DNA from: Methylobacter sp015476545 | Lineage (GTDB): Bacteria > Pseudomonadota > Gammaproteobacteria > Methylococcales > Methylomonadaceae | Direction of reading: 5' to 3' | NCBI RefSeq assembly: GCF_052162025.1 | Contig: NZ_CP197401.1 | Location: forward strand, 744,001 to 808,000 | DNA: 64,000 nt | Position numbers and translations under genes: made by a program | Shown: piece after piece, positions 31,741 through 40,344 of the stretch | Numbering within the stretch: position 1 is the first letter of the stretch | How the letters are laid out: each line of letters opens with the position of its first letter | Notes under the pieces: generated by a model | Told to the model about the DNA's origin: nothing | Databases searched by the model: none | The model's input: the letters and a program-made list of their open reading frames with translations, nothing else

Positions 31741-32196
31741 TCAGATAAAGTATGAATGACAGAAATAGCTGCTGTGTGGCTGGGCTACAAAATAGATACC
31801 GGTATTCTGGCTTGAACCCGGTAGAGCACCGGATGATCTGCCAAGGCTGGGCCTGGCGTGTAATAGCAGTACATGAACCGACAACGGCAACAAAATCAAC
31901 CAGACAATGACAATAATGCTGAAGTGTTTGATGTCGCTCCATATCCGGGTCCTCGGGAATGCCGATCGCAGCAGTTCCACTATTAGAATCGCATCCATGG
32001 CGCAGCCCAGGAACAGGGTAAAGAGCGCAAAAAATCGATTATGCTGAATCAGTAGAGCGGTAAGCGGCATGCGTCCCCCGCTCGCTATCATAAAAATAAA
32101 CCAAATGCAGGCCATCAATAGAAAGCTTTTCCGAACTTCACTCATTGATTCAAGGTATTGGTTTATATTCATGGACCGTTGCTCTATTATTTTCAT
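31741..32196 (-). CDS. Small integral membrane protein of unknown function
   Basis: 151 residues from the ATG at 32196 (AAGGA upstream); an open frame continues 25 codons further. Three membrane helices are visible: KSFLLMACIWFIFMIA, FFALFTLFLGCAMDAILIV, and FSIIVIVWLILLPLSVHVLLL. The C-terminal 35 residues are soluble, Ser- and His-containing. No family recognised. It sits between the DegQ-like protease and HPF fusion on the same strand, 14 bases before the HPF start, and is probably in their operon. Confidence 0.72.
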   Translation of the reverse strand: MKIIEQRSMNINQYLESMSEVRKSFLLMACIWFIFMIASGGRMPLTALLIQHNRFFALFTLFLGCAMDAILIVELLRSAFPRTRIWSDIKHFSIIVIVWLILLPLSVHVLLLHARPSLGRSSGALPGSSQNTGIYFVAQPHSSYFCHSYFI

Positions 32197-32254
32197 AACC
32201 GGATTCCTTAGTATTTTTAAACCAACTTGTGAGTAAGTCTGGTCAGGAAAAGGC

Positions 32255-33361
32255 CTAATATTGATCAACAAGTTTCGTTTTATTATTGGGTTTTGCTATT
32301 CGGGCTTCTATGGTTTTTTCTTCGCCTTGGCGGAAGATATGAAGAATGACCTTATCGCCCACTCGCATCAATGCAATGCTGTTGCTCAGCTTGGTTGAGG
32401 TATCCACTGGTTGACCGTTAATGGCAATGACGATATCCCCTTTTCTCAACCCCGCTTTATCGGCTGGGGAGCCAGGAACAATACCCGAAATAACAGCGCC
32501 ATCCTGTCGATCAATATTAAACACCCGAGCCAGGCTCGGGGTGAGACTTTGAATCTGAATCCCTAGCTGGCCTCGCTCAATATTGCCGTATTGGATGATT
32601 TGATTGACAACGTGATAAGCCGTGTTAATAGGAATCGCGAAGCCAATACCGACATTGCTGCCATTAGGGCCGACTATGGCTGTATTGATGCCGATCAATT
32701 CACCTTGCAAATTAACCAGAGCGCCGCCGGAATTTCCGGGATTGATTGATGCGTCAGTTTGAATAAAGTCCTCATAGCCTTCCAGGCCCAGGCTGGAACG
32801 ACCCAATGCGCTGATTATGCCGGAGGTGACTGTCTGGCCAAGACCGAAAGGGCTGCCTATCGCAACGACGATATCGCCGACCTGTAATACATCAGAATTA
32901 CCCTGAGGAAGCTCGACTAATTTGTCGGATTTGATTTTAATCAAGGCGACTTCTGTGTTTGGGTCGCTGCCTACCACAGTCGCGTTATAGCTTCGGTTAT
33001 CTTGCAATGTCACTGTTATTTGGTCGGCTTTGTCAATAACGTGATGATTAGTAATGACATAGCCTTTGCTGGCATCGATGATAACGCCTGATCCAAGATT
33101 TTGGACTTCCCATTCCATCGCTTTGTTTGACTTGTCATATAGATGACGATAGGAAGGGGCTTTCAATAAAGGATTTTCTCTTTGACTGAATCGTATACGA
33201 GTGGAGATATTGACGACAGCCGGAATGACTTTTTTTAGCATTTCCGGCAGAGGGTTATTGCTCATAGGAACTTGAGCCCATGCATCTATTGCCTGTAAAT
33301 GAGCTGATATTGCCGTCATTAGAGCAATTGCCAGGGAATATATGAAAAACTGTTTTTTCAT
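32255..33361 (-). CDS. DegQ/DegP-like periplasmic serine protease with one PDZ domain
   Basis: 368 residues from the ATG at 33361 (GGAG upstream). Signal peptide to about residue 30. Trypsin-like domain: SGVIID, catalytic His in VITNHHVI, GNSGGAL with the catalytic Ser. The third triad position, normally Asp in TDVAL/SDIAL, reads NTEVALIKI, i.e. Glu. A single PDZ domain (about 275-365) contains LGIQIQ, GSPADKAGLRKGDIVIAINGQPV. One PDZ makes it DegS/DegQ-short-like. It would degrade or refold damaged envelope proteins. The stop overlaps the upstream edge of the membrane-protein frame, implying co-transcription. Confidence 0.9.
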   Translation of the reverse strand: MKKQFFIYSLAIALMTAISAHLQAIDAWAQVPMSNNPLPEMLKKVIPAVVNISTRIRFSQRENPLLKAPSYRHLYDKSNKAMEWEVQNLGSGVIIDASKGYVITNHHVIDKADQITVTLQDNRSYNATVVGSDPNTEVALIKIKSDKLVELPQGNSDVLQVGDIVVAIGSPFGLGQTVTSGIISALGRSSLGLEGYEDFIQTDASINPGNSGGALVNLQGELIGINTAIVGPNGSNVGIGFAIPINTAYHVVNQIIQYGNIERGQLGIQIQSLTPSLARVFNIDRQDGAVISGIVPGSPADKAGLRKGDIVIAINGQPVDTSTKLSNSIALMRVGDKVILHIFRQGEEKTIEARIAKPNNKTKLVDQY

Positions 33362-33595
33362 AGTTGCTCCGTACCTCATTGCTAGTGGCAAATTTATTCT
33401 AAGTTGAAGATTAGAACCGGTATGCGGGCAAAAATTCTAAATTAATTATGCTTTTCGTTAGAATTTATACGCTGATTCAGCTCAGTTGAGCGGTATTTAA
33501 CCCAATAGTTAAGTAAGAACTGCTCCAGGCATATATCTAAAGAATCGGCCAAAACAGGATGAGGAGTATGCAGTTAATACCTTATTATGGAGCGG

Positions 33596-34636
33596 CTATT
33601 GGACATTGAAGCTTTTCATATCATTGTTATTGTTGAGTATGCGGATATATTTGCGCTGGACGTCCAGCAGCCCTTCATCCTGAAGTTGACTAAAAGCCCG
33701 GCTTACCGTTTCTTCAGCGAGACCAAGATAATCAGCTATGTCACGTCGGCTCATAGGCAAATTGAAAGAGTTTGCGGAGAATCCGCGCTCGCTGAGATTT
33801 CGAGACAGATCATTCAAAAAAATGGCGAGGCGTGCGGGCGCGCTTCTATTGCCCCGTAATTCCATCAAATGCTTGTTCTGAACGATTTCGCGACTCATCA
33901 GCTTGACAAATTGATGGCCGAGTGAAGGGGCGTTGTCAGCCAGCTTTTGATATTGATCAAACGGTATTTTACAAAGACTGCAGGTATTCAGCGTTGTCGC
34001 GTTACAGTCATAAAAACCGGAACTGATCGCACTTAATCCTATGATATCGCCAGGAAAATGGAATTGAATGATGTGTTCGTGACCATCTCCGAAAACACAC
34101 CAGGATTTGATCGTGCCGGAACGGACCAGATACAGGTATCGAAATGGCTGTTCTGCATGAAAGATATGTTGGCCGCTGTCCAGATAATATTGTTGAGAAA
34201 TGATGCTTTGCAGTTGTTGGCGATCGGAGGCTTCCAAACTGGACATAAGGCAGGATGAATAGGTTGTGCAGTCTTTGCACACATCAAAGTTTCTGGTTGG
34301 CTCTATGACCGGCTGCGCGTCCGGTTCGTCAATAGTCATCAGCAACTGGTTAATTGCCTCAAAGTATTTCAGATAAGAGCGAGAAAAAGACAGTTTTAGA
34401 CTGTTTTCCGGTTGATGTGAAAGTATGCCTTTCATCCTGAAATATTTATTGATGCCGTGATTAATCGTAAAAGTAATGTCAACGCAATGGCGACCGCCTA
34501 GTACCTTTTCTCTGGTGGCAAGCTTGATTTCATTGAAGCTGATTGCGCTGGTTTTGAATCGCCCCAGAAATTCTTCCCCATCATGCAAATCTACATCTAA
34601 CTCAATGGGGACTCCTATGAATTGTGATCGGGTCAT
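33596..34636 (-). CDS. FNR-type regulator with extra PilZ-like N-terminal domain
   Basis: 346 residues; start is the ATG at 34636 with GGAG five bases upstream (a GTG at 34642 is also in frame). Residues 1-100 form a beta-rich domain resembling PilZ/flagellar-brake folds but without a clear RxxxR motif. From residue 115 the protein is FNR: C120-x2-C123-x5-C129 and C222, the exact spacings of the FNR 4Fe-4S ligands (C20, C23, C29, C122 in E. coli), RSGTIKSW, FPGDIIG, and HTH MSRRDIADYLGLAEETVSRAF with the E-T-x-S-R of FNR. It should respond to oxygen and bind TTGAT-type half-sites. C219 is additional. Confidence 0.9.
   Translation of the reverse strand: MTRSQFIGVPIELDVDLHDGEEFLGRFKTSAISFNEIKLATREKVLGGRHCVDITFTINHGINKYFRMKGILSHQPENSLKLSFSRSYLKYFEAINQLLMTIDEPDAQPVIEPTRNFDVCKDCTTYSSCLMSSLEASDRQQLQSIISQQYYLDSGQHIFHAEQPFRYLYLVRSGTIKSWCVFGDGHEHIIQFHFPGDIIGLSAISSGFYDCNATTLNTCSLCKIPFDQYQKLADNAPSLGHQFVKLMSREIVQNKHLMELRGNRSAPARLAIFLNDLSRNLSERGFSANSFNLPMSRRDIADYLGLAEETVSRAFSQLQDEGLLDVQRKYIRILNNNNDMKSFNVQ
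33947..33960. promoter_or_regulatory. Perfect FNR-box sequence inside the regulator gene
   Basis: TTGAT-ATTG-ATCAA matches the FNR consensus TTGATnnnnATCAA at all ten fixed positions. It lies within the coding region of the FNR-type regulator, so a binding role is uncertain and it may be a codon coincidence. Confidence 0.35.
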
Positions 34637-34642
34637 TTTCAC

Positions 34643-35034
34643 TCCATTTTTTCAAATGTTAAGGAATCCTTTTACGATGGGCTTCGGTTATTGGAATTGG
34701 CAGATGCTTGTAATTATTGTTGATCTATTCAACGCCGTCTTTATAAAAGTCCCCCTTCGAGAAGATAAAGCCGATAAGCTTTGTTGCTATTCAATTAATT
34801 GCCTATAACGCAGTTGAATTAAATAAAATAATCTTCTCTTCAGGGTACAACGCCTATTTTCTATCGTTCAGCTAGAAGATATTGCCTTTCGCTACTAGAG
34901 CGGGTCGGGGTGAGTGCGATAAATAAGCTTTTTTTTCTTATTGTCTCCATCTGACCCAGACCCTCCTTTCAGGCGATGAAATTAGCGCCATTAAATCGGA
35001 CGCGGAACGGATATAAAAAGCACCCGGCTGCAAA
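34643..35034. other. Intergenic region between cold-shock gene and FNR-type gene
   Basis: 392 bases with no convincing gene. It should hold the promoter of the FNR-type gene on the minus strand and the 3' end of the cold-shock transcript; no clear hexamers or terminator seen. Confidence 0.4.
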
Positions 35035-35262
35035 TCAAATGACAATTACATTTTCAGCTTGAAGGCCTTTTTGTCCCTTTGTAACGTTGAATTGTACTTT
35101 TTGTCCATCATTGAGCGATTTAAAGCCTGGGTTATTAATGTTGCTGTAATGGACAAAAACATCCGGGCCTTTTTCCTGTTCAATAAAGCCGAAGCCTTTG
35201 TCAGCATTAAACCATTTAACAGTGCCAGTAATAGAAGTAGTAGATGATGTATTAGTAGACAT
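35035..35262 (-). CDS. CspA-family cold-shock protein
   Basis: 75 residues, normal for the family apart from a Ser/Thr-rich N-terminal tail of ten residues. RNP1 is KGFGFI and RNP2 VFVHY, the two RNA-binding motifs of the five-stranded OB fold. Such proteins melt secondary structure in mRNA at low temperature or during growth arrest. Good start ATG at 35262. Its neighbours are the FNR-type regulator and a broken Hsp20 gene, consistent with a stress-protein neighbourhood. Confidence 0.95.
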   Translation of the reverse strand: MSTNTSSTTSITGTVKWFNADKGFGFIEQEKGPDVFVHYSNINNPGFKSLNDGQKVQFNVTKGQKGLQAENVIVI

Positions 35263-35329
35263 AATTCAAGAATCCTAAAGTATTAAAAAAAGTGTTTTTT
35301 CGAAAAAAGCAGCTCAAAGTAAGCAGACA

Positions 35330-35835
35330 TCACATAATTTCAATGTTTCTGCGCTTATTTTGTTCTGATTTGGGTATGGTAATGTCAAGTATGTCATCCT
35401 TGCATGATGCTTTAGCTTTCTCGCCATCCACACGAGTAGATAAGATAAAGTCCGTTGAAACTCACCGCGGTTTATTGCTTGGCAGTAATAAGCCTCGTTT
35501 TTTGTTTCATTTTCCTGCTTGGAAAATGCACGGATAGTGACAGTCTGATTGCTGATTGAAACGTCCGGATTTGCTTTCTTTACGCTTGACTGGGCGGCCC
35601 GAACTTTTATTTCATTATCGTGCTCGATAATATCAATCCTTGAAAAATTTCGGCTTAGAGAGCATTCTCTTTCCAGCCAAATTGGAAATTTCCGGTCCGG
35701 TTGCGGCCAGCGGCAAGAAAGTAGATTGTCAAACCAACGATCCAAGTCATCAAAAGCAATCAACCCAATGCCCAGGAGCGACGAGGTTGGTATTGCTTTA
35801 GCGATATCCTTATCGTTGTCTTTATCTTTTCTCAT
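35330..35835 (-). pseudogene. Hsp20 small heat-shock protein, frameshifted
   Basis: The frame from the ATG at 35835 (GGA upstream) shows an Hsp20/alpha-crystallin protein: DRWFDNLLS, RIDIIEHDNEIKVRA, PDVSISNQTVTIRA, and INRGEFQRTLS. The usual ELPGV is degraded to AQSSV. After RTLSYL near 35440 the homology moves to another frame, which reads T-R-V-D-G-E-K-A-K-A and ends in TIPKSEQNKRRNIEIM at 35330. One missing base (probably a T in TCTTAT) explains the shift. The unshifted frame instead runs to 35314 with no likeness to Hsp20. It is either a decayed gene or a sequencing error; weakened motifs favour decay. Confidence 0.8.
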
Positions 35836-36015
35836 AAATTTCGTCCTAACTATGCACAACTGACAAATACAGCGGAAAAAATCTTCATGCAGATAATCTG
35901 GATGAAGTGAATCAATGCCAGAACTTGTAGAAAAATTCCAAAGCTTAAGCAAAGGTTCTAGTTTTTTCCTGAGACAAAATGTAGCGTATTTTCTGAAGCA
36001 GTAGAATTGGTGCAA

Positions 36016-36564
36016 ATACCTAGGTAAATCAACGCAAATTGATCATATCGTTATCTTAATGGGTGTTTTTGAGCCTTAGAGTGATTGTTGTTTCATAAAA
36101 TCAGGCTCAAAATTTTCCTAACTTGTTTCGGTTGCCTTTAGAAAGCAATAATCAATTGTAGAATCACCCATTGTCGACAGATCTGTTTATCTCAGAAATC
36201 ACTGATAAATTGCAGAATATAGAAAACTTGTTTGCCAAATTATGAAAACTTCATGAAATGGCAGTCAATTTGCAGGACATTTTTTATGCCTCAGCATCTT
36301 GAGTATAAGGCATAAAAATTATTCAGGTTTTCTGTTTACTCATAAGGCGCGACTAAGGTTCGCTTGCTAGATTGAATGGTAATATTAATGACGCAACGTA
36401 GAAGAGAAGGATTGAAGAGATTAAGCGTTTTTTGTAATATTAACCTTTTGAATTGTAAGGGTAAATAATTTTAGTATAGCTTTAGAGCATCAAGTGAATT
36501 GTTAGTTAAGACGTCAAATTTTCTTAAATTGTAAGTTTATTCGTACTTAAAATATAAGGAGGAT
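36016..36564. other. AT-rich intergenic region with a long hairpin
   Basis: About 550 bases without a gene. It includes an 11-bp perfect inverted repeat TTTTTATGCCT (36281-36291) and AGGCATAAAAA (36308-36318), a bidirectional terminator-like structure, although no gene end is near. The last bases hold the promoter and AAGGAGG ribosome site of the following gene. Confidence 0.5.
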
Positions 36565-37380
36565 ATGATGCTGCGAAAATTTTGTTCCGAACTTTCATTT
36601 CCTATTGTTCAATTGTCCTTACCTGAAACTACCTACGAGCAACTACAATTGCTTGTGATCCTGATAGCTTTCATCGCCATGTTGATATTTGAAGGCTTCT
36701 ATACCCGTGAGAAGCCGTTAAAAACTTTTCGGCGAAGCTATTTAACCAACATCGTTCTGTTTATTTTCAATAGCGCAGTGATGTCGCTCTTGTCGGTTGG
36801 CTCTTTATTGACTATTGCTGATCAGTATTCTACAGGAGGATTGCTGAGCCAGATTTCTAATCCCATTATTAAGATAGTGGCGTCATTCATGCTTCTCGAT
36901 TTGACTTTGTATTTCTGGCATAAGGCTAATCATACCTTTGGCTTCCTGTGGATGTTTCACAAAGTGCATCATAGCGATCCTTTCTTTAATACTTCAACAG
37001 CATTTCGCTTGCATTTTGTTGAGTTGTTGCTGACTACCGGCATAAAAGCACTTTATATAATTGTATTAGGTGTGGATAAGGCCGTAGTGATCATCAGTGA
37101 AGCTGTTATTACTGTATTTGTCATATTTCATCATATGGATATTTCAGTTCCAGGCGAAAAATGGCTGGGCCAGTTTATCATTGTTCCCTATTTGCATAGG
37201 GCTCATCATTCAGTTCGGCGAGAAGAGCATGATCGCAACTATGGCGCCGTATTTTCAATATGGGATCGCTTATTCAATACTATGATCGAGGTAAAACCTG
37301 CGGAAATTGGTCTTAAATATGTGAAGGCCCGAAGCTTTATTGAATTGCTGTTTTTCGGGTTTTCACGGGCTTATCCATAA
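36565..37380 (+). CDS. Second sterol desaturase / fatty acid hydroxylase family protein
   Basis: 271 residues; an AAGGAGG site sits two bases before the first ATG (36565) and five before the second (36568), so the second may be used. Membrane helices at about 27-46, 61-84, 103-118 and 160-188. Histidine clusters for a di-iron site: HKANH (119-123), HKVHH (132-136), H150, HH (189-190), HRAHH (211-215). A lipid-modifying oxidase, substrate unknown. It is a diverged relative of the gene at 1865-2656 but sits in a different context, isolated and in an AT-rich region. Confidence 0.88.
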   Translation: MMLRKFCSELSFPIVQLSLPETTYEQLQLLVILIAFIAMLIFEGFYTREKPLKTFRRSYLTNIVLFIFNSAVMSLLSVGSLLTIADQYSTGGLLSQISNPIIKIVASFMLLDLTLYFWHKANHTFGFLWMFHKVHHSDPFFNTSTAFRLHFVELLLTTGIKALYIIVLGVDKAVVIISEAVITVFVIFHHMDISVPGEKWLGQFIIVPYLHRAHHSVRREEHDRNYGAVFSIWDRLFNTMIEVKPAEIGLKYVKARSFIELLFFGFSRAYP

Positions 37381-37610
37381 CTATTGGGCATAAATTGTTA
37401 GAATTTCTGTTGAACAACACGCTTGCCTAAGGATGGGATTCATAAAAGCGGATATATGATTTCATCTCAATCTATGCCTTTAAACCGTGAAGATAGATAT
37501 TTAACAGTTGATTTAGGCTATGTTTCAATTACATTAAGCTGAGAAGTCATAAATTATCTCGACAATGATATGGGTAAGCCTAAAAATTGGTAAATTTATA
37601 GAATGAGTGA

Positions 37611-38024
37611 TTAATGCCATGGATTGCCGTCAAATTTTGCTACATCAGGGTTCATGTAGTCCCATGGTTGGGCATCGGCTACCCAGATATCCCGTTGCGG
37701 TTGAAAAATACTTGGATCATCCAGTGTTGCCGCATTAACTGGTCTTAATTCAGTAAAAGCGCTGTTTCTGCCGAACAGTGTACTCCCGCATTCGGGACAG
37801 AAGGCTCGATAAACAGTATGGCCGCTGGCAGCAATAGTTGCGTATTCTTTATAGTTGCCGGTTATCTTAAGATCTGGCGCTGACACAAGCAGGGCTGCTA
37901 AATAAGGGGCGCCCAGCGCTTTTTGACATGATCGGCAATGACAATTAAAACCGCTTATGGGTTTGGCTGAAATTTCATACCTGACAGCTCCACAAAGACA
38001 ACCACCAGTAATAGGGAGTTTCAT
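37611..38024 (-). CDS. GFA-family zinc protein (CENP-V/GFA domain)
   Basis: 137 residues. The zinc ligands of the glutathione-dependent formaldehyde-activating family are all present: GGCLCGAVRYE (C9, C11), CHCRSC (about 28-33), and FCPECGSTLF (about 76-85). The founding member was proposed to speed S-hydroxymethylglutathione formation, but most homologues lack proven activity, so a formaldehyde role should not be assumed. ATG at 38024 with GGAG upstream. It is alone, with the facing DUF3301 gene starting 80 bases away. Confidence 0.92.
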   Translation of the reverse strand: MKLPITGGCLCGAVRYEISAKPISGFNCHCRSCQKALGAPYLAALLVSAPDLKITGNYKEYATIAASGHTVYRAFCPECGSTLFGRNSAFTELRPVNAATLDDPSIFQPQRDIWVADAQPWDYMNPDVAKFDGNPWH

Positions 38025-38104
38025 AATGTCTCCAGAAACAATAGTTTATGATAAATCTTCATATAATGAGCGCAACATACCGGAACTTTAACTGTCCATA
38101 GCGC

Positions 38105-38470
38105 ATGGTAATTGATATTGTTTTAATCAGCTTATTAATCATGGCTTATCTGTACTGGTCTAGTGTCCAGCAGATAAAATCAATAGCGATTAAAGCGACC
38201 AGGCAGCATTGCTTGGATATGGATGTTCAAATGCTAGATGACTATATTGCTTTAAATGATCTCAAGTTAAGAAGAGATAAAACAGGGAAAATGCATTTGT
38301 GCCGATTATTTCAGTTTGAATTTTCTTCAACCGGAAATGAGCGATATAACGGACAAATTGTAATGTTAGGATATCGGATTGAATCAATTCAAATGGAACC
38401 GTATCGATTGCCTAAAGGGGCAGGAAATGAGTGTGAAAAAAGGTTTTATGAAGAGTTGGTGGATGAGTAA
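38105..38470 (+). CDS. DUF3301 family small membrane-anchored protein
   Basis: 121 residues. One N-terminal membrane helix (residues 3-20), then a cytoplasmic domain with the DUF3301 pattern: ATRQHCLDMDVQMLDDYIALNDLKLRRDKTGKMHLCRLFQFEFSS split over about 32-76, followed by GQIVMLGYRIESIQMEPY. DUF3301 proteins are conserved in gammaproteobacteria, function unknown. First of several small plus-strand genes. Confidence 0.85.
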   Translation: MVIDIVLISLLIMAYLYWSSVQQIKSIAIKATRQHCLDMDVQMLDDYIALNDLKLRRDKTGKMHLCRLFQFEFSSTGNERYNGQIVMLGYRIESIQMEPYRLPKGAGNECEKRFYEELVDE

Positions 38471-38561
38471 CGATTGTGTATTCATGGACGAAGTGACTAT
38501 GAGTTGAAATGTTCGGAATACGGCGTTTTACTCGAAAATTTAAGAGCTTATTGCCGAAGAA

Positions 38562-38744
38562 TTGGCATTGGAAGAAAGAAGCTCATTACGCGGACAATGC
38601 AGAAGAATCATAAGGTCGGGTCATACTAAATATGAATTACCGGTCGAGTTGAAGCAAGCAACAGCAGGGCTTGCCAATAAAAGAGTTTTTACTCTATTTT
38701 GGACTATAGCTTTTGTCTTTGCTTTGATGATTTTCGTTTTGTAA
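38562..38744 (+). CDS. Possible small membrane protein (uncertain start)
   Basis: 60 residues if it begins at the TTG at 38562; a 34-residue frame from an ATG at 38509 to 38613 overlaps it in another phase, so the real gene may be frameshifted. The C terminus is a membrane helix (FTLFWTIAFVFALMIFVL). The ribosome binding site is poor. No homology recognised. Confidence 0.35.
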   Translation: MALEERSSLRGQCRRIIRSGHTKYELPVELKQATAGLANKRVFTLFWTIAFVFALMIFVL

Positions 38745-38785
38745 AAATTGTTTTTTTCATTAAGCGAATGGGAAATCAATAAATT

Positions 38786-39133
38786 ATGATCAGACAGAAT
38801 TATCAAGAGCCATCGCGAAAGGTTCAGGATGAAGCAGTAAAAGAAATTAGGGAGGTCCGGTTGCCCAGCGAAATCAAACTGATTGTCCAAGGTATTCGAA
38901 AAAGGATTGATTCGTATAGAAGGCAACAGAAAGGTAGCGCTATATGCCTAAATGGAAAACTTAAAAAAGTTTTAAGTCAATATGCAGGGTTGGCGGAGCT
39001 AGACAGCCAGCAAATACAGGAACTACATATTTATCAAACGCATTGGCGGGCATGTTTTTTATTAGTATTGAGGTTGTCTTGGTGGTTGATAATCTTGACA
39101 TGGGTGGGTCTAGGTTTTTATTTGTTGATTTGA
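38786..39133 (+). CDS. Small protein with C-terminal membrane helix
   Basis: 115 residues, unknown. The first 85 are charged and helical (DEAVKEIREVRLPSEIKL); residues about 92-115 form a membrane helix, giving a tail-anchored topology. ATG at 38786 has only a weak upstream site. It lies in a run of short AT-rich genes that all include membrane segments. Confidence 0.6.
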   Translation: MIRQNYQEPSRKVQDEAVKEIREVRLPSEIKLIVQGIRKRIDSYRRQQKGSAICLNGKLKKVLSQYAGLAELDSQQIQELHIYQTHWRACFLLVLRLSWWLIILTWVGLGFYLLI

Positions 39134-39201
39134 AAATTTATAGGTTTATGGGGAAGCACGCAACGCACTAGATTTCGGACCTACTAAATAAGGTGGCGAT
39201 T

Positions 39202-39342
39202 ATGGGCTTTGGAACTGTTTTTAAACTACTGCTTCTTTTAGTTTGGCCTATGCTTTTGATTTTACTGTACCACTGTTCCAATAAAGAGAAATTCAAGCAG
39301 AGGCTTAATAAGTTCAGGCGAAATGAGAATGATAAAAGCTAG
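39202..39342 (+). CDS. 46-residue membrane peptide
   Basis: Start ATG at 39202 with AAGGTGG five bases upstream, a convincing ribosome binding site. Residues 7-24 are a membrane helix (FKLLLLLVWPMLLILLY) followed by a highly basic tail (KEKFKQRLNKFRR). It ends overlapping the convergent DUF6164 gene by four bases. Function unknown. Confidence 0.6.
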   Translation: MGFGTVFKLLLLLVWPMLLILLYHCSNKEKFKQRLNKFRRNENDKS

Positions 39343-39710
39343 AATTTCAAGCCAAATTCAAACACCATCTTAACGGAGATATATAGAATAAACAGGATAG
39401 CTCCTAAATAAACAATAAATCGCAATGGCCTTTCTTTGATGCTGCTGATAAATGAGACATTTGCTCCCGATTTTTTTAGTTGCAGATATTTTTCACGCTC
39501 GGTGATCAGCCTTTGATGCTGGTATTCATCAAGCAATTGCCGGGCTTTGAAAAGATCTTCATCTTTTATCAGCCAGAGTGCAGGCATGGATATGCCCCAG
39601 TTTCCAGCAGATGTCTCGTAATAGTCAATCCCGTTTGATTGTAATAATGCACGAATTTCATCGGCTTCGTCTTCGGGAACATTTGTAAGTCGAAATAGTA
39701 GAGTGGACAT
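39339..39710 (-). CDS. DUF6164 family protein
   Basis: 123 residues. The N-terminal part has the DUF6164 look: LLFRLTNVPEDEADEIRALL, YYETSAGNWGISMPALWL, and a DLFKARQLLDEYQ helix; residues about 98-118 form one membrane helix (IVYLGAILFILYISVKMV). The fold resembles the putative signal-transducing DUF2007 group. Function unknown. Convergent with the 46-residue gene. Confidence 0.75.
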   Translation of the reverse strand: MSTLLFRLTNVPEDEADEIRALLQSNGIDYYETSAGNWGISMPALWLIKDEDLFKARQLLDEYQHQRLITEREKYLQLKKSGANVSFISSIKERPLRFIVYLGAILFILYISVKMVFEFGLKF

Positions 39711-39976
39711 TTCAAAAATTAAGATTAAAACATTAAGTCATTTTGAGCTTGAGTGAGTGATTCTTTGACCATAAATTCAATAAAACGTTATTTTTTTCAG
39801 GCAGACTAGATCATGCAAATTATCTCTCTAACTCTGCATGTGAATAAAAAAGTTATTGTAATTTAGCGCATATTTGAAAGTACAAGTCTTTCATTCTAGC
39901 TCGGCAATAAAGCTCATGAATCAAATAAATTGGGAGAAAAATTGCAATGCCAATCAGGAATTTCAATAAATAAATT

Positions 39977-40183
39977 ATGCATAAAGATCGAATAATAGAA
40001 CTAGAAATAAAAGTAGCTTATCAAGAAGACCTTATTCAAGAGCTAAATAAAATAGTTAGTCAACACCAACAGCAAATTAGTCGACTAGAATCAACTTGCA
40101 AATTGCTTAATGAACGCATTAAGAGTCTGTTAAATGTTGTAAATACAGAAGAGAACATTGATCAGACGCCTCCTCACTATTAG
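39977..40183 (+). CDS. slyX: SlyX family protein
   Basis: 68 residues, normal for SlyX. A continuous coiled coil (RIIELEIKVAYQEDLIQELNKIVSQ then ISRLESTCKLLNERIKSL) ends in the short PPHY tail typical of SlyX. Role unknown despite the link to lysis phenotypes in E. coli. The ribosome binding site is weak and the region AT-rich. Confidence 0.88.
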   Translation: MHKDRIIELEIKVAYQEDLIQELNKIVSQHQQQISRLESTCKLLNERIKSLLNVVNTEENIDQTPPHY

Positions 40184-40344
40184 TAATTAAAAATGATCCA
40201 AAAGAGAAATGATAAAAATAAGATTTAAAAAATTGGAACAGAATTAAAAGTGATTTCTTTCACAAAAAACTTACAAATTAATGAATTATAGGGCTATTTT
40301 AAATAAAATGTGCAATCAGTGCAGAGGTTAATGGCGGCGAAAAA

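Noticed and set aside
37611..38024. GFA protein as proof of formaldehyde metabolism
   Set aside because: The activity of the family is doubtful, so no metabolic claim is made.
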